Part shown: positions 15,830 through 24,090 of the stretch, piece by piece
How the letters are laid out: every line of letters starts with the position of its first letter
Position numbering within the stretch: the stretch's first letter is position 1
Source of the DNA: an uncultured Bacilli bacterium
GTDB lineage: Bacteria > Bacillota_I > Bacilli_A > ML615J-28 > CAG-313
Reading direction: 5' to 3'
DNA: 34,286 bases
NCBI GenBank assembly: GCA_944326155.1
Contig: CALVCV010000015.1
Location: 1-34,286, forward strand
Program-made: the position numbers and the translations under genes
The notes under the pieces: model-generated
Databases searched by the model: none
What the model saw: the letters and a program-made list of their open reading frames with translations, nothing else
What the model was told of the DNA's origin: nothing

Positions 15830-16991
15830 TATATGGACAATTGTAAAAAAAGAATTAAAAAGATTTTTTACAGATCCAAGAATGATTATAGGTTTAGTAT
15901 TACCTGGAGTTTTAATATTTGTTATCTATAATTTGATGGGAAATATTTCAATGGAGAAAATAGCACCTACAATTACTGATTTTACAGTTTATGTTGAGAA
16001 TGAGCCAACAGAGTTCCAATCTTTTCTAAATAAAGATGGCTGGAATATCAATAAAAATAAAGAAAATTTATCAAAAGATAAGATTATTGATAAGATAAAA
16101 GATAAAGAGGCTGATTTATATATTATTTATGAAGAAGATTTTTATCAAAAGATGCTTGCTTATGATATAGATACAGGAAAGATGGCACCTAATATTGAAA
16201 TATATTATAATTCTACTTCAGAATCATCTAATTTATTTTATAGTTATTATTTAGAAATATTAAATCAATATGAAAGTAATATTTCAAATAAATTTGATAT
16301 TAACAGGGATTTAGATATTAAATATGATGTAGCAAAAAAAGAAGATACAACAATTCAAATTATTTCAATGATGCTACCTTTTTTATTAATGGCTTTTCTT
16401 TTCTCAGGGGCAATGGGAGTTTGTAGTGAATCTGTAGCAGGCGAAAAAGAAAGAGGAACTATTGCAACATTATTGATAACGCCAACTAAAAGAAGTCATA
16501 TTGCTATTGGAAAAATATTGTCACTTGGAATTACTTCTTTAGTTTCAGCGCTTGTAAGTTTTTTAGGTTTAATGCTATCATTGCCAAAATTAATGGGAAC
16601 AGATTTTTCATTTCAAGCATATGGTTTATCAACGATTCTTTTGATGTTAGTTTTGATTGTTATGACAGTATTATTATTTACAACGCTTCTTACAATTGTT
16701 TCAACTTTTGCAAAAAGTGTCAAAGAAGCAACATCCTATGCAATACCTCTGATGATGATAGTGTTGCTAGTTGGTATTACTAATTTTATGTCAACGACGG
16801 CTACTAGTAATAAATTGTTGTATATCATTCCTATTTATAATATTGTTCAGTGTTTAATTGGTGTATTTAGTATTACAATAGATCCCGTTTCTTTTCTTAT
16901 TTGTATAACGAGTAATATAGTTTATATTGGACTTGGTGTTTTCTTATTGACTAAAATGTTTAATAATGAACGTGTAATTTTTAATAGGTAG
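15822..16991 (+). CDS. ABC-2 type exporter permease (NatB-like)
   Basis: A 389-residue permease: TM1 (about 20-40), a large extracytoplasmic domain (about 45-190), then a block of five or so membrane segments. The family segment LPFLLMAFLFSGAMG followed by SVAGEKERGTIATLLITPTKR is typical of NatB and related ABC-2 permeases. An in-frame ATG lies at 15780, but ATG 15822 overlaps the preceding stop, has GGTGA 5 bp upstream and gives the normal NatB N-terminus (WTIVKKELKRFFTDPR). Function with the preceding ATPase is likely Na+ or drug/lipid efflux. Confidence 0.82.
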   Translation: MSNIWTIVKKELKRFFTDPRMIIGLVLPGVLIFVIYNLMGNISMEKIAPTITDFTVYVENEPTEFQSFLNKDGWNINKNKENLSKDKIIDKIKDKEADLYIIYEEDFYQKMLAYDIDTGKMAPNIEIYYNSTSESSNLFYSYYLEILNQYESNISNKFDINRDLDIKYDVAKKEDTTIQIISMMLPFLLMAFLFSGAMGVCSESVAGEKERGTIATLLITPTKRSHIAIGKILSLGITSLVSALVSFLGLMLSLPKLMGTDFSFQAYGLSTILLMLVLIVMTVLLFTTLLTIVSTFAKSVKEATSYAIPLMMIVLLVGITNFMSTTATSNKLLYIIPIYNIVQCLIGVFSITIDPVSFLICITSNIVYIGLGVFLLTKMFNNERVIFNR

Positions 16992-16997
16992 AAATAT

Positions 16998-17918
16998 ATG
17001 GATAAAATAATTGAGATAAATCATCTTAATAAAAGTTTTGGTAAAATAAAAGCAGTAGATGATTTGAGTTTTTGTGTTGAAGAAGGTGAATTATTTGCCT
17101 TTTTAGGAATAAATGGTGCAGGAAAGAGCACTACTATTTCAATTATGTGTGGACAACTTGAAAAAGATAGTGGTCAAATTATAATTGATGGTTATGATAT
17201 TGATAAAATATCAAATGTTAGTTTAATCAAAAAAGAAATCGGTATTGTTTTCCAAGATTCGGTTTTGGATAAATCATTGACTGTATACGATAATTTGGAA
17301 AGTAGAGCTGCTTTATATGGAATTTATAAGGAAAAATTTATTGAGCAACTGAAAAAAGTTTCTAAAATTTTAAATTTTGAAAATTTATTAGATCGTCCAT
17401 ATGGTAAATTATCTGGTGGTCAAAAAAGAAGAATTGATATTGCAAGAGCAATTATTCATAATCCTAAAATTTTAATTTTAGATGAACCTACGACAGGATT
17501 AGATCCACGTACAAGAACTCTTGTATGGAATGCAATTGAAAGTTTAAGAAAAGAATTAAAAATGACAGTTTTTTTGACGACTCATTATATGGAAGAAGCA
17601 AGTGATGCCGATTATGTTGTTATTATTGATGAGGGGAAAAAAATTGCAAGTGGAACTCCTTTAGATTTGAAAAATAAATATACTGGTGATTTTATAACTT
17701 TATATAATATTTGTGAAGATGATATCAAACAAATGCATCTTTCATATCAAAAGATTAATGACTATTATCGAATATTAGTTTCTAATACAAAAGAAGCAGT
17801 GCATCTCATTCATAAATATCCTGATTTATTTGTTGATTTTGAAATCACTAAAGGAAAAATGGATGATGTTTTTCTTGCGGCAACAGGAAAGGTTTTAACA
17901 GGAGGAGATTGTTTATAA
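16998..17918 (+). CDS. ABC exporter ATP-binding protein (DrrA-like)
   Basis: A 306-residue ATPase. It has Walker A GINGAGKST (Ile in place of the usual Pro), GIVFQDSVLDKSLTVYDNL, signature LSGGQKRRIDIARAI, Walker B ILILDEPTTGLDP, switch TTHYMEEASDADYV, and a C-terminal extension (about 220-306) as in DrrA/multidrug-type ATPases. AGGTAG lies 6 bp before the ATG. Its stop shares one base with the next permease start. Its partner is that permease, giving a second export pair in the same operon. Confidence 0.87.
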   Translation: MDKIIEINHLNKSFGKIKAVDDLSFCVEEGELFAFLGINGAGKSTTISIMCGQLEKDSGQIIIDGYDIDKISNVSLIKKEIGIVFQDSVLDKSLTVYDNLESRAALYGIYKEKFIEQLKKVSKILNFENLLDRPYGKLSGGQKRRIDIARAIIHNPKILILDEPTTGLDPRTRTLVWNAIESLRKELKMTVFLTTHYMEEASDADYVVIIDEGKKIASGTPLDLKNKYTGDFITLYNICEDDIKQMHLSYQKINDYYRILVSNTKEAVHLIHKYPDLFVDFEITKGKMDDVFLAATGKVLTGGDCL

Positions 17919-18826
17919 TGAGAACAATGGGATATTTGATAAAACGTAATATGAAGTTATTTTTTAAAGATAAAGGAATGTTAATCTCATCATTAATTAC
18001 TCCAATTATTTTGCTTGTTTTGTATATTACTTTTTTAGGACGTGTTTATAAAGATATTTTTATCCAAAATTTTCCTGAAAGTTTTGAAATTGATGATAAA
18101 CTGATTAATGGATTTGTCAGTAGTCAATTGTTTTCTTCTTTATTTGCGGTTAGTTGTATTACGATTTCTTTTTGTAATAATTTAATTATGATTCAAGATA
18201 AGGTGACAGGAGCAAATAATGATTTCATTACATCTCCAGTAAGAAAACCACTAATTATTGGTAGTTACTATTTTTCCACCATCTTTAGTTCCTCTATTAT
18301 TTGTTTTTTGGCAATGATTGTCTGCTTTATATATATGGGGATTGTAGGATGGTATTTATCAGTAATTGATGTTTTATTAATTATGTTAGATATTGTTTTA
18401 TTAGTTTTATTTGGTACTACTCTTTCGACTATTCTTTGTTATCCTCTTAAAACTCAAGGTCAGATGTCAGCAGTTGGGACTATGATAAGTTCAGGTTATG
18501 GTTTCATATGTGGTGCTTATATGCCGATATCACAATTTGGAAGTGTTCTTCAAAATATTTTGTCATTTTTTCCTAGTACTTATGCAACTTCATTAATTAG
18601 AAATCATACAATGAGAGGAATCATATTTGAGATGGAAGAAATTGGTTTTCCCAATGAAGTGGTTACTAATATTAAGAATTCGGTTGATTATAATACTTAT
18701 TTTTTTGGTAATTTAGTTGAAGTGTGGCAAATGTATTTAATTTTAGGTGGATTTATTATTATTTTCATTATGTTTTTTATTGTATTTTATAAAATAAAAC
18801 TTAGAAATCGAAAAAAAATTAGTTAA
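17918..18826 (+). CDS. ABC-2 type exporter permease (DrrB-like)
   Basis: A 302-residue ABC-2 permease with about six membrane segments. It starts MRTMGYLIKRNMKLFFKDKG, has an extracytoplasmic loop (about 40-65), then MIQDKVTGANNDFITSPVRK, which is the coupling region, and GYGFICGAYMPISQFG late in the protein. GGAGGAG (17901-17907) sets the start at ATG 17918; a TTG at 17909 is too close to it. It is the last gene of the exporter operon. The substrate is unknown. Confidence 0.82.
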   Translation: MRTMGYLIKRNMKLFFKDKGMLISSLITPIILLVLYITFLGRVYKDIFIQNFPESFEIDDKLINGFVSSQLFSSLFAVSCITISFCNNLIMIQDKVTGANNDFITSPVRKPLIIGSYYFSTIFSSSIICFLAMIVCFIYMGIVGWYLSVIDVLLIMLDIVLLVLFGTTLSTILCYPLKTQGQMSAVGTMISSGYGFICGAYMPISQFGSVLQNILSFFPSTYATSLIRNHTMRGIIFEMEEIGFPNEVVTNIKNSVDYNTYFFGNLVEVWQMYLILGGFIIIFIMFFIVFYKIKLRNRKKIS

Positions 18827-18834
18827 ATTATTTT

Positions 18835-18880
18835 AAATCATTAGCAAATTAAAAGTTTGTTAATGATTTATTTTATTTTT
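18835..18880 (+). terminator. Terminator of the ABC exporter operon
   Basis: A 14-bp inverted repeat with one G-U pair (18835-18848 with 18856-18869, loop TTAAAAG), followed by a T-rich tract to 18880. Confidence 0.78.
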
Positions 18881-18970
18881 TAAAATAAAATTTACGATGA
18901 ATAAGATGATTATTTATTTTATCATTTTTTATATATAATAAGGCATCTTTTTAGTTAAATTAAAAAAATG

Positions 18971-18979
18971 TGATATAAT
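18971..18979 (+). promoter_or_regulatory. Extended -10 promoter of the phosphopantetheinyl transferase gene
   Basis: TGATATAAT (TG-n-TATAAT), 31 bp before the start codon. The -35 position (TTAGTT, 18951-18956) is weak, as is common for extended -10 promoters. Confidence 0.65.
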
Positions 18980-19009
18980 ATAAATGATAGTCATTATAAG
19001 GTGAATAAA

Positions 19010-19588
19010 ATGTTACATATTTATTATGCAAAAATTAGAGAAAATTATCATATCGATATTGAAATATTTCCCGATATAATAAAGGACTACTTGTTGAGAA
19101 AGAAAAATCAGAAAGCATTGTATTCTTCAATATTTTCATGGTATTGTTTAGATTTGATTGTAAAAAAACATTATCATAAAAATTTAAAAGATTTAGATTT
19201 TTATTTTACAAAACTCGGTAAACCTATGGTTAGATTATTTTATTTTAATATCAGCCATTCAGCAGATTTTTGTGTTGTTGCAATTTCTAATAAAAAAATA
19301 GGAATAGATGTAGAGAAAGTTAGAGAAATTGATAATATTGAAAATATTGTTAATAAATTATTTTGGTGTTTACCATTAAATAATAAAAATTTGTTAATGA
19401 ATTTTTTTATTGGCTTTACTCAATATGAGGCACTAATTAAATATAATGGAAAAACGATAGGATATCCCAAAAAACAGTTAATGATAAGAAAAGATGTTGA
19501 AACAAATTTAATCAACTATAACAATAACTTATATGTGCTTTCTTATAAAGGGTGTGAAAAAGCTAAGATAAGTGAGATTATTATTTAA
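19010..19588 (+). CDS. Sfp-type 4'-phosphopantetheinyl transferase
   Basis: A 192-residue protein that should move phosphopantetheine from CoA to a serine of carrier proteins. It shows FNISHSADFCVVAIS (79-93), the magnesium motif IGIDVEKV (Asp100, Glu102) and FTQYEALIKYNG (136-147), the equivalent of the W-x-x-K-E-x-x-x-K motif. In that last motif Trp is Phe and the first Lys is Tyr, but the Glu (140) and second Lys are kept. It is shorter than Bacillus Sfp (about 224). AAGGTG lies 6 bp before ATG 19010; a GTG at 19001 overlaps that site. No carrier protein or synthase is in the window, so the target (fatty acid ACP or a secondary-metabolite carrier) is open. Confidence 0.85.
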   Translation: MLHIYYAKIRENYHIDIEIFPDIIKDYLLRKKNQKALYSSIFSWYCLDLIVKKHYHKNLKDLDFYFTKLGKPMVRLFYFNISHSADFCVVAISNKKIGIDVEKVREIDNIENIVNKLFWCLPLNNKNLLMNFFIGFTQYEALIKYNGKTIGYPKKQLMIRKDVETNLINYNNNLYVLSYKGCEKAKISEIII

Positions 19589-19619
19589 AAAATTTGAATA
19601 GAAAAGAAAGGAAAAAATT

Positions 19620-21422
19620 ATGCGAGCATTAAAAAAAATTATTTTTGTGATTGCAATTAGCGTTTTGACACTTTGTGTTGCTAGTTGTGATAATTGTCAA
19701 GGTGAACTAGATCCTGCTACTTTTGATGATGTTGCTAATCAAGTTTTTATGTTATTAATAGGTAACGATGAAATGACTTCTAATTTTTTATTTGAACATC
19801 CAGAAAATTTTGGTTTAGAACACTATGAACCTTCGCTACCAACACCAGGATTAACATCGGATGCTAGTAAGGTACTGATAAACTTAACTATTGGTAGTAT
19901 TAAACGATATGATTATAATAAGTTAAATGAGGATCAAAAAATGACTTATAATATCATCGTTGATTTAGTTGATAATATTAACGCTAAAACGATGGAAATG
20001 GGATATTTAAGTAATAATTATTTGGGTTCTTATCTTGGATATCAAGCACAATTACCATTACTTTTAGTAGAATATAAATTTAGAACAAAATTAGATATTG
20101 AAAATTATTTTAAATATTTGGATTTGGTGCCACAAACATTTAAATCATATGTTGATTTTGAAATTGAAAAAGCTGATCATGGGTATGGCATGCCTGATTT
20201 CGTAATTGATAAAGTTGTAATGCAATGTCAAAACTTTATAACTTCTGTAGATGTTGCAAATCATTTTATGATATCTACTGTAAATAAGAAAATAGATGAG
20301 TGTCAATTTTTGACAGCAGAGGAAAAAACTGCCTATAAAAATACTAATATTGATAAAGTAACCGGTCCACTAATTGAAGGTTATAGATATGTTTTAAATG
20401 AATTACCAAAGTTAAAAGGTAAAGCAACCAATAATATGGGCCTTGCTCACTATGTTACTGAAGATGGGTTTGAAATTGGAAAAGCTTATTATGAAATCAA
20501 TTTCCAAGATACAGTAGGATATAAGATTACTGTGGATGAAGCAATTTCATATATAGAAGACAAAATTTTAGCATGTGAACAAAAATTAGAATATTATAGA
20601 AATTTAGTTATGACCGATAGTGATTTTAGAAATGAAGTGATGTCTTATCAATTAATGAATACAACCCCTGAAGAACAACTTGCCTATTATCAGACAGCAT
20701 TTGATAACTATTTTCCACCGCTAACTTCAAAGCCAAAAATAACTGTTAAATATATTGATGAAGCAATGGAAGATAATTTTAGTCCAGCTGCTTACATGAC
20801 AAGTCCAATAGATAACTTTACTGAAGAGTTCATTTATCTAAATAATGCTGAAATTAAAGATGAATTTGGCAATTTAGATTATAATTACTTATATACAACG
20901 TTAGCTCATGAAGGTTATCCTGGACATTTATACCAAAATGTTTATTTTAAAAATAAAGATGTTAATCTTTTAAGAAAAGTTCTTGGTTCAAGTGGTTATA
21001 AGGAAGGATGGGCAACTTATGCGGAAATTTTTAGTTTTGAATTACTTCGTGGACAATATTCAGATGACTTTGTAGATTATTTAATTTTACAAGAAGAATA
21101 TAATGCTGCAATCTATTCACGTATGGATATGGGAGTTCATTATGACGGATGGGATTTAAATGAATTTAAAAATTTTATTTTAGATTTTAATCCAAATGTA
21201 AGTGAGAGCGCAGTCGTTGCAAGTTTTGAGCAACTAGTTGAAATTCCTAATAATTTTCAAACTTATTTCTTTACTTATTTTAAAATTAAAGACTTGCAAT
21301 TAAAGGTAAAAGAAATGGCTGGTGCTAGTTTTGATTATAAACAATTCCATACTTATATTTTAGATTGTGGGCCTGCTCCTTTACGTTATGTAGAAGAATA
21401 TGTTTTATCAAAATATGAATAA
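19620..21422 (+). CDS. DUF885-family putative metallopeptidase lipoprotein
   Basis: A 600-residue lipoprotein (lipobox VASC, Cys23). The DUF885 zinc-site pattern is present: HEGYPGH at 430-436, the HExxxGH form, and the downstream GYKEGWATYAE with Glu462 as a likely third ligand. The C-terminal GPAPLRYVEEYV is also typical. DUF885 proteins are thought to be carboxypeptidase-like zinc peptidases; here it would act on the outer face of the membrane, perhaps on peptides. A GAAAGGA site precedes the ATG. It probably shares the transcript of the transferase gene 31 bp upstream, with no functional link evident. Confidence 0.87.
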   Translation: MRALKKIIFVIAISVLTLCVASCDNCQGELDPATFDDVANQVFMLLIGNDEMTSNFLFEHPENFGLEHYEPSLPTPGLTSDASKVLINLTIGSIKRYDYNKLNEDQKMTYNIIVDLVDNINAKTMEMGYLSNNYLGSYLGYQAQLPLLLVEYKFRTKLDIENYFKYLDLVPQTFKSYVDFEIEKADHGYGMPDFVIDKVVMQCQNFITSVDVANHFMISTVNKKIDECQFLTAEEKTAYKNTNIDKVTGPLIEGYRYVLNELPKLKGKATNNMGLAHYVTEDGFEIGKAYYEINFQDTVGYKITVDEAISYIEDKILACEQKLEYYRNLVMTDSDFRNEVMSYQLMNTTPEEQLAYYQTAFDNYFPPLTSKPKITVKYIDEAMEDNFSPAAYMTSPIDNFTEEFIYLNNAEIKDEFGNLDYNYLYTTLAHEGYPGHLYQNVYFKNKDVNLLRKVLGSSGYKEGWATYAEIFSFELLRGQYSDDFVDYLILQEEYNAAIYSRMDMGVHYDGWDLNEFKNFILDFNPNVSESAVVASFEQLVEIPNNFQTYFFTYFKIKDLQLKVKEMAGASFDYKQFHTYILDCGPAPLRYVEEYVLSKYE

Positions 21423-21433
21423 AGCCTATAACT

Positions 21434-21462
21434 TGAAAAATAACAAAAAAATTGATATAATA
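21434..21462 (+). promoter_or_regulatory. tig: Promoter of tig
   Basis: TTGAAA (21434-21439), 17-bp spacer, TATAAT (21457-21462), with TG at the extended -10 position: a very strong vegetative promoter, fitting a highly expressed chaperone gene. Confidence 0.87.
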
Positions 21463-21490
21463 ATAAAAGAAAACTTTAAGGAGAGATAAA

Positions 21491-22810
21491 ATGAGTATAA
21501 ATGTAGAACGCTTAAGCGAAAATTCAGTAAAAATTAACGTAGAAGTTAGTGCTGAACAATTCGATAAAGCATTAGATAAAGCTTTTGAAAAAGTCGTAAA
21601 AGAAGTAAAGGCTGATGGTTTTAGACCTGGTAAAATGCCCAAAACAATTTTCATCCAAAGATATGGTTGGAATGCACTATATCAAGATGCACTACAATTT
21701 GTTTTTGAAGAAACTTATCCAAAAGCAGTGATGGAAGCAAAAGTCTATCCAACAGATGAACCAAAAGTTGATTTGGATTATACGTCGCTTGAAAAAGGAA
21801 AAGGATTTTCTTATACTGCTGAAGTTGATGTGTGGCCTGAAGTACATTTAGGTCAATATAAAGGTATCAAAGTAAAACCACTTTCAACTAGAGTATTAAA
21901 AAAAGATGTAGACGAGGCTGTTAAAAAAGTTCTTGATAGTAAAGTAGAAAATGTTATTAAAGATACACCAGCTGAAAAAGGAGATACAGTGGTAATTGAT
22001 TTTGAAGGGTTCGTAGATGGAGTTGCTTTTGAAGGTGGAAAAGCTGAAAATTATACTCTTGAACTTGGGTCTAAAACTTTTATTCCTGGATTTGAAGATC
22101 AACTTATTGGTGTAAAAAGTGAAGATGAAGTAAATGTAAATGTCACATTTCCTAAAGATTATCATGAGAGTTTAGCCGGAAAAGATGCCACATTTAAAGT
22201 AAAAGTTCATGAAGTTAAATCGAAAGTATATCCAGAATTAACAGATGATTTAGTCAAAGAATTAGAAATTGCTAATGTAGATAATGTAAATGCTTATATA
22301 GATTATGTAAAAGCTGATTTGAAAAAACAAAAAGAACAAGATGCTAAAAGTCATTTAGTCAATAGTTTAATTGAAACTGTTTGTGCATCATCATATGCTG
22401 AATTTCCGCAATCTCTAATAAATTCGGAAGTTGAAAATCAAGTAAAACGTATTGAAGAACAAGCAAAACAATACAAGATGCCAGTGGAGGTTTTGCTTCA
22501 ATATAGTGGTATCGCTTCAATGGATGATTTTAAGAAAAGTGCAGAAGACTATGCACGTAAATCATTTTTACAAGAGTTAGTTCTTGATAAAATTATGGAG
22601 TTAGAAAATATTAATGCAACTGATGAAGAAATAGAAACTGAATACCAAAAAATTGCTGGCGTTCAAAAAGATGATCCTGATGCTTCAAAGAAAATTGCCG
22701 AAGTTAAAAAACAATATCGTGCAAATCAAGTTGCATATCAAGTAAAAGTTAACAAAGTAATTGACCTTTTAAAAGCTAACGCAATTACTAAAACACAAAA
22801 AGCTGAATAA
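21491..22810 (+). CDS. tig: Trigger factor, ribosome-bound chaperone and prolyl isomerase
   Basis: A 439-residue trigger factor of normal length. The N-terminal domain carries the ribosome-binding signature GFRPGKMPK (about 43-51). The FKBP-type isomerase domain (about 160-245) includes GDTVVIDFEGFVDGVAFEGG and FIPGFEDQLIG. The rest is the helical C-terminal chaperone domain. It folds nascent chains at the ribosome exit. A GAGAG-containing Shine-Dalgarno precedes the ATG. clpX and lon follow, the familiar tig-clpX-lon order of Bacillota. Confidence 0.95.
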   Translation: MSINVERLSENSVKINVEVSAEQFDKALDKAFEKVVKEVKADGFRPGKMPKTIFIQRYGWNALYQDALQFVFEETYPKAVMEAKVYPTDEPKVDLDYTSLEKGKGFSYTAEVDVWPEVHLGQYKGIKVKPLSTRVLKKDVDEAVKKVLDSKVENVIKDTPAEKGDTVVIDFEGFVDGVAFEGGKAENYTLELGSKTFIPGFEDQLIGVKSEDEVNVNVTFPKDYHESLAGKDATFKVKVHEVKSKVYPELTDDLVKELEIANVDNVNAYIDYVKADLKKQKEQDAKSHLVNSLIETVCASSYAEFPQSLINSEVENQVKRIEEQAKQYKMPVEVLLQYSGIASMDDFKKSAEDYARKSFLQELVLDKIMELENINATDEEIETEYQKIAGVQKDDPDASKKIAEVKKQYRANQVAYQVKVNKVIDLLKANAITKTQKAE

Positions 22811-22842
22811 GTAATTAAAAATTGATTATAAAAAAAATAATT

Positions 22843-22865
22843 CGCTCCATAATAAATATGGAGCG
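22843..22865 (+). promoter_or_regulatory. Hairpin covering the clpX Shine-Dalgarno site
   Basis: CGCTCCATA (22843-22851) pairs perfectly with TATGGAGCG (22857-22865) around the loop ATAAA. The 3' arm contains GGAG (22860-22863), the start of the GGAGCGTGAT ribosome binding region, 12 bp before the clpX ATG. No U run follows, so it is not a terminator. A role in controlling clpX translation, for example by temperature, is inferred. Confidence 0.5.
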
Positions 22866-22875
22866 TGATTACTAT

Positions 22876-24039
22876 ATGGCAAAAACCAAATATTGTTCTT
22901 TTTGTAATAATGAAATAACAATTGATAACTTAGGAATTGAAGGATTAAATGCTTGCATTTGTTTTGATTGCTTAGAGTTATATCATAAACTTGTTGAATT
23001 GCAAGCAAGTGAAACAAAAAAACAAGTATACCAACTTGATGTGAAAAATATAACACCAAAAACTATTTTTTTAGAGTTAGAAAAAGAAGTGATTGGTCAG
23101 CAAGAAGCAAAAAAAATTTTATCTGTAGCTTTATATTTACATTATTTAAGAATTACAAATTCTTCACTTCACTTAGAAAAGTCAAATATTTTAATGATTG
23201 GTCCAACAGGTACTGGTAAAACACATCTTGCGAAAACTATGGCAAAAATTTTGAAAGTTCCTATTGCTATTTGCGATGCAACTGTTTATACACAAGCAGG
23301 CTATGTTGGTGAAGACGTCGAAAATATTTTATTAAGATTGATACAAAATGCAGAATATGACATTGAACAAGCAGAAAAAGGTATTGTTTTTATTGATGAA
23401 TTTGATAAATTAGCAAGGAAAAGTGAAAATCCTTCCATTACAAGAGATGTGTCAGGTGAAGGAGTTCAAAATGCACTATTAAAAATTATCGAGGGGAATG
23501 TAATTAGTGTACCTCCTCAAGGTGGCAGAAAACATCCTTATCAAGAATGTCTTCAAATTGATACAACCAATATATTATTTATTTGTGCTGGCGCATTTGA
23601 AGGATTAGAAGAACAAACTAAGTATAGCGTTGGTTTTCAATCGTCAAAAATTAATGATCATATCAATTATCTTGAAAAGATAAAAAAATATGGTATTATT
23701 CCTGAACTTTTAGGAAGACTTCCTATAATCGCTAAATTAAATGAATTAACACTAGAAGATTTAAAACTGATTTTAACAAAACCTTCTAATGCGATTATTA
23801 AGCAATATCAAAATATTTTTAAAACTTGCAATGTCGAATTATCCTTTTTGGATAATGCCTTAGATGAAATTGCAACTAGAGCTATAAAAGAAAAAACAGG
23901 GGCTAGATCACTTAAAAAAATAGTAGAAGAAATGATGTTAGATACTTTATTTGAATTACCAATCAGTGATGGTACCAAAACTATTGAAATTACGAATAAT
24001 CAAATTATAAAAAGAAAAGAAAAAGTCATGAATGCATAA
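22876..24039 (+). CDS. clpX: ATP-dependent Clp protease ATP-binding subunit ClpX
   Basis: A 387-residue AAA+ unfoldase. The N-terminal zinc finger has Cys pairs in YCSFC and CICFDC. Then come Walker A GPTGTGKTH, the pore loop GYVGEDV, Walker B GIVFIDEFDKLARK, sensor/arginine region RDVSGEGVQNALLKIIEG, the RKH loop GGRKHP, the ClpP-docking tripeptide VGF in YSVGFQSS and PELLGRLP. The reading frame is open further upstream (ATG 22858), but MAKTKYCSFC from 22876 matches the family start and the purine-rich site. ClpX delivers substrates to ClpP, which is not encoded in this window. Confidence 0.94.
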   Translation: MAKTKYCSFCNNEITIDNLGIEGLNACICFDCLELYHKLVELQASETKKQVYQLDVKNITPKTIFLELEKEVIGQQEAKKILSVALYLHYLRITNSSLHLEKSNILMIGPTGTGKTHLAKTMAKILKVPIAICDATVYTQAGYVGEDVENILLRLIQNAEYDIEQAEKGIVFIDEFDKLARKSENPSITRDVSGEGVQNALLKIIEGNVISVPPQGGRKHPYQECLQIDTTNILFICAGAFEGLEEQTKYSVGFQSSKINDHINYLEKIKKYGIIPELLGRLPIIAKLNELTLEDLKLILTKPSNAIIKQYQNIFKTCNVELSFLDNALDEIATRAIKEKTGARSLKKIVEEMMLDTLFELPISDGTKTIEITNNQIIKRKEKVMNA

Positions 24040-24090
24040 GGCGTTTATAACTTATAATACATAATTAAAATTTTTAGAAAGGGTGATAAA

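Noticed and set aside
22843-22865. Hairpin before clpX as terminator of tig
   Set aside because: No U run follows the stem; the next bases are GTGATTACTAT leading into the clpX start.
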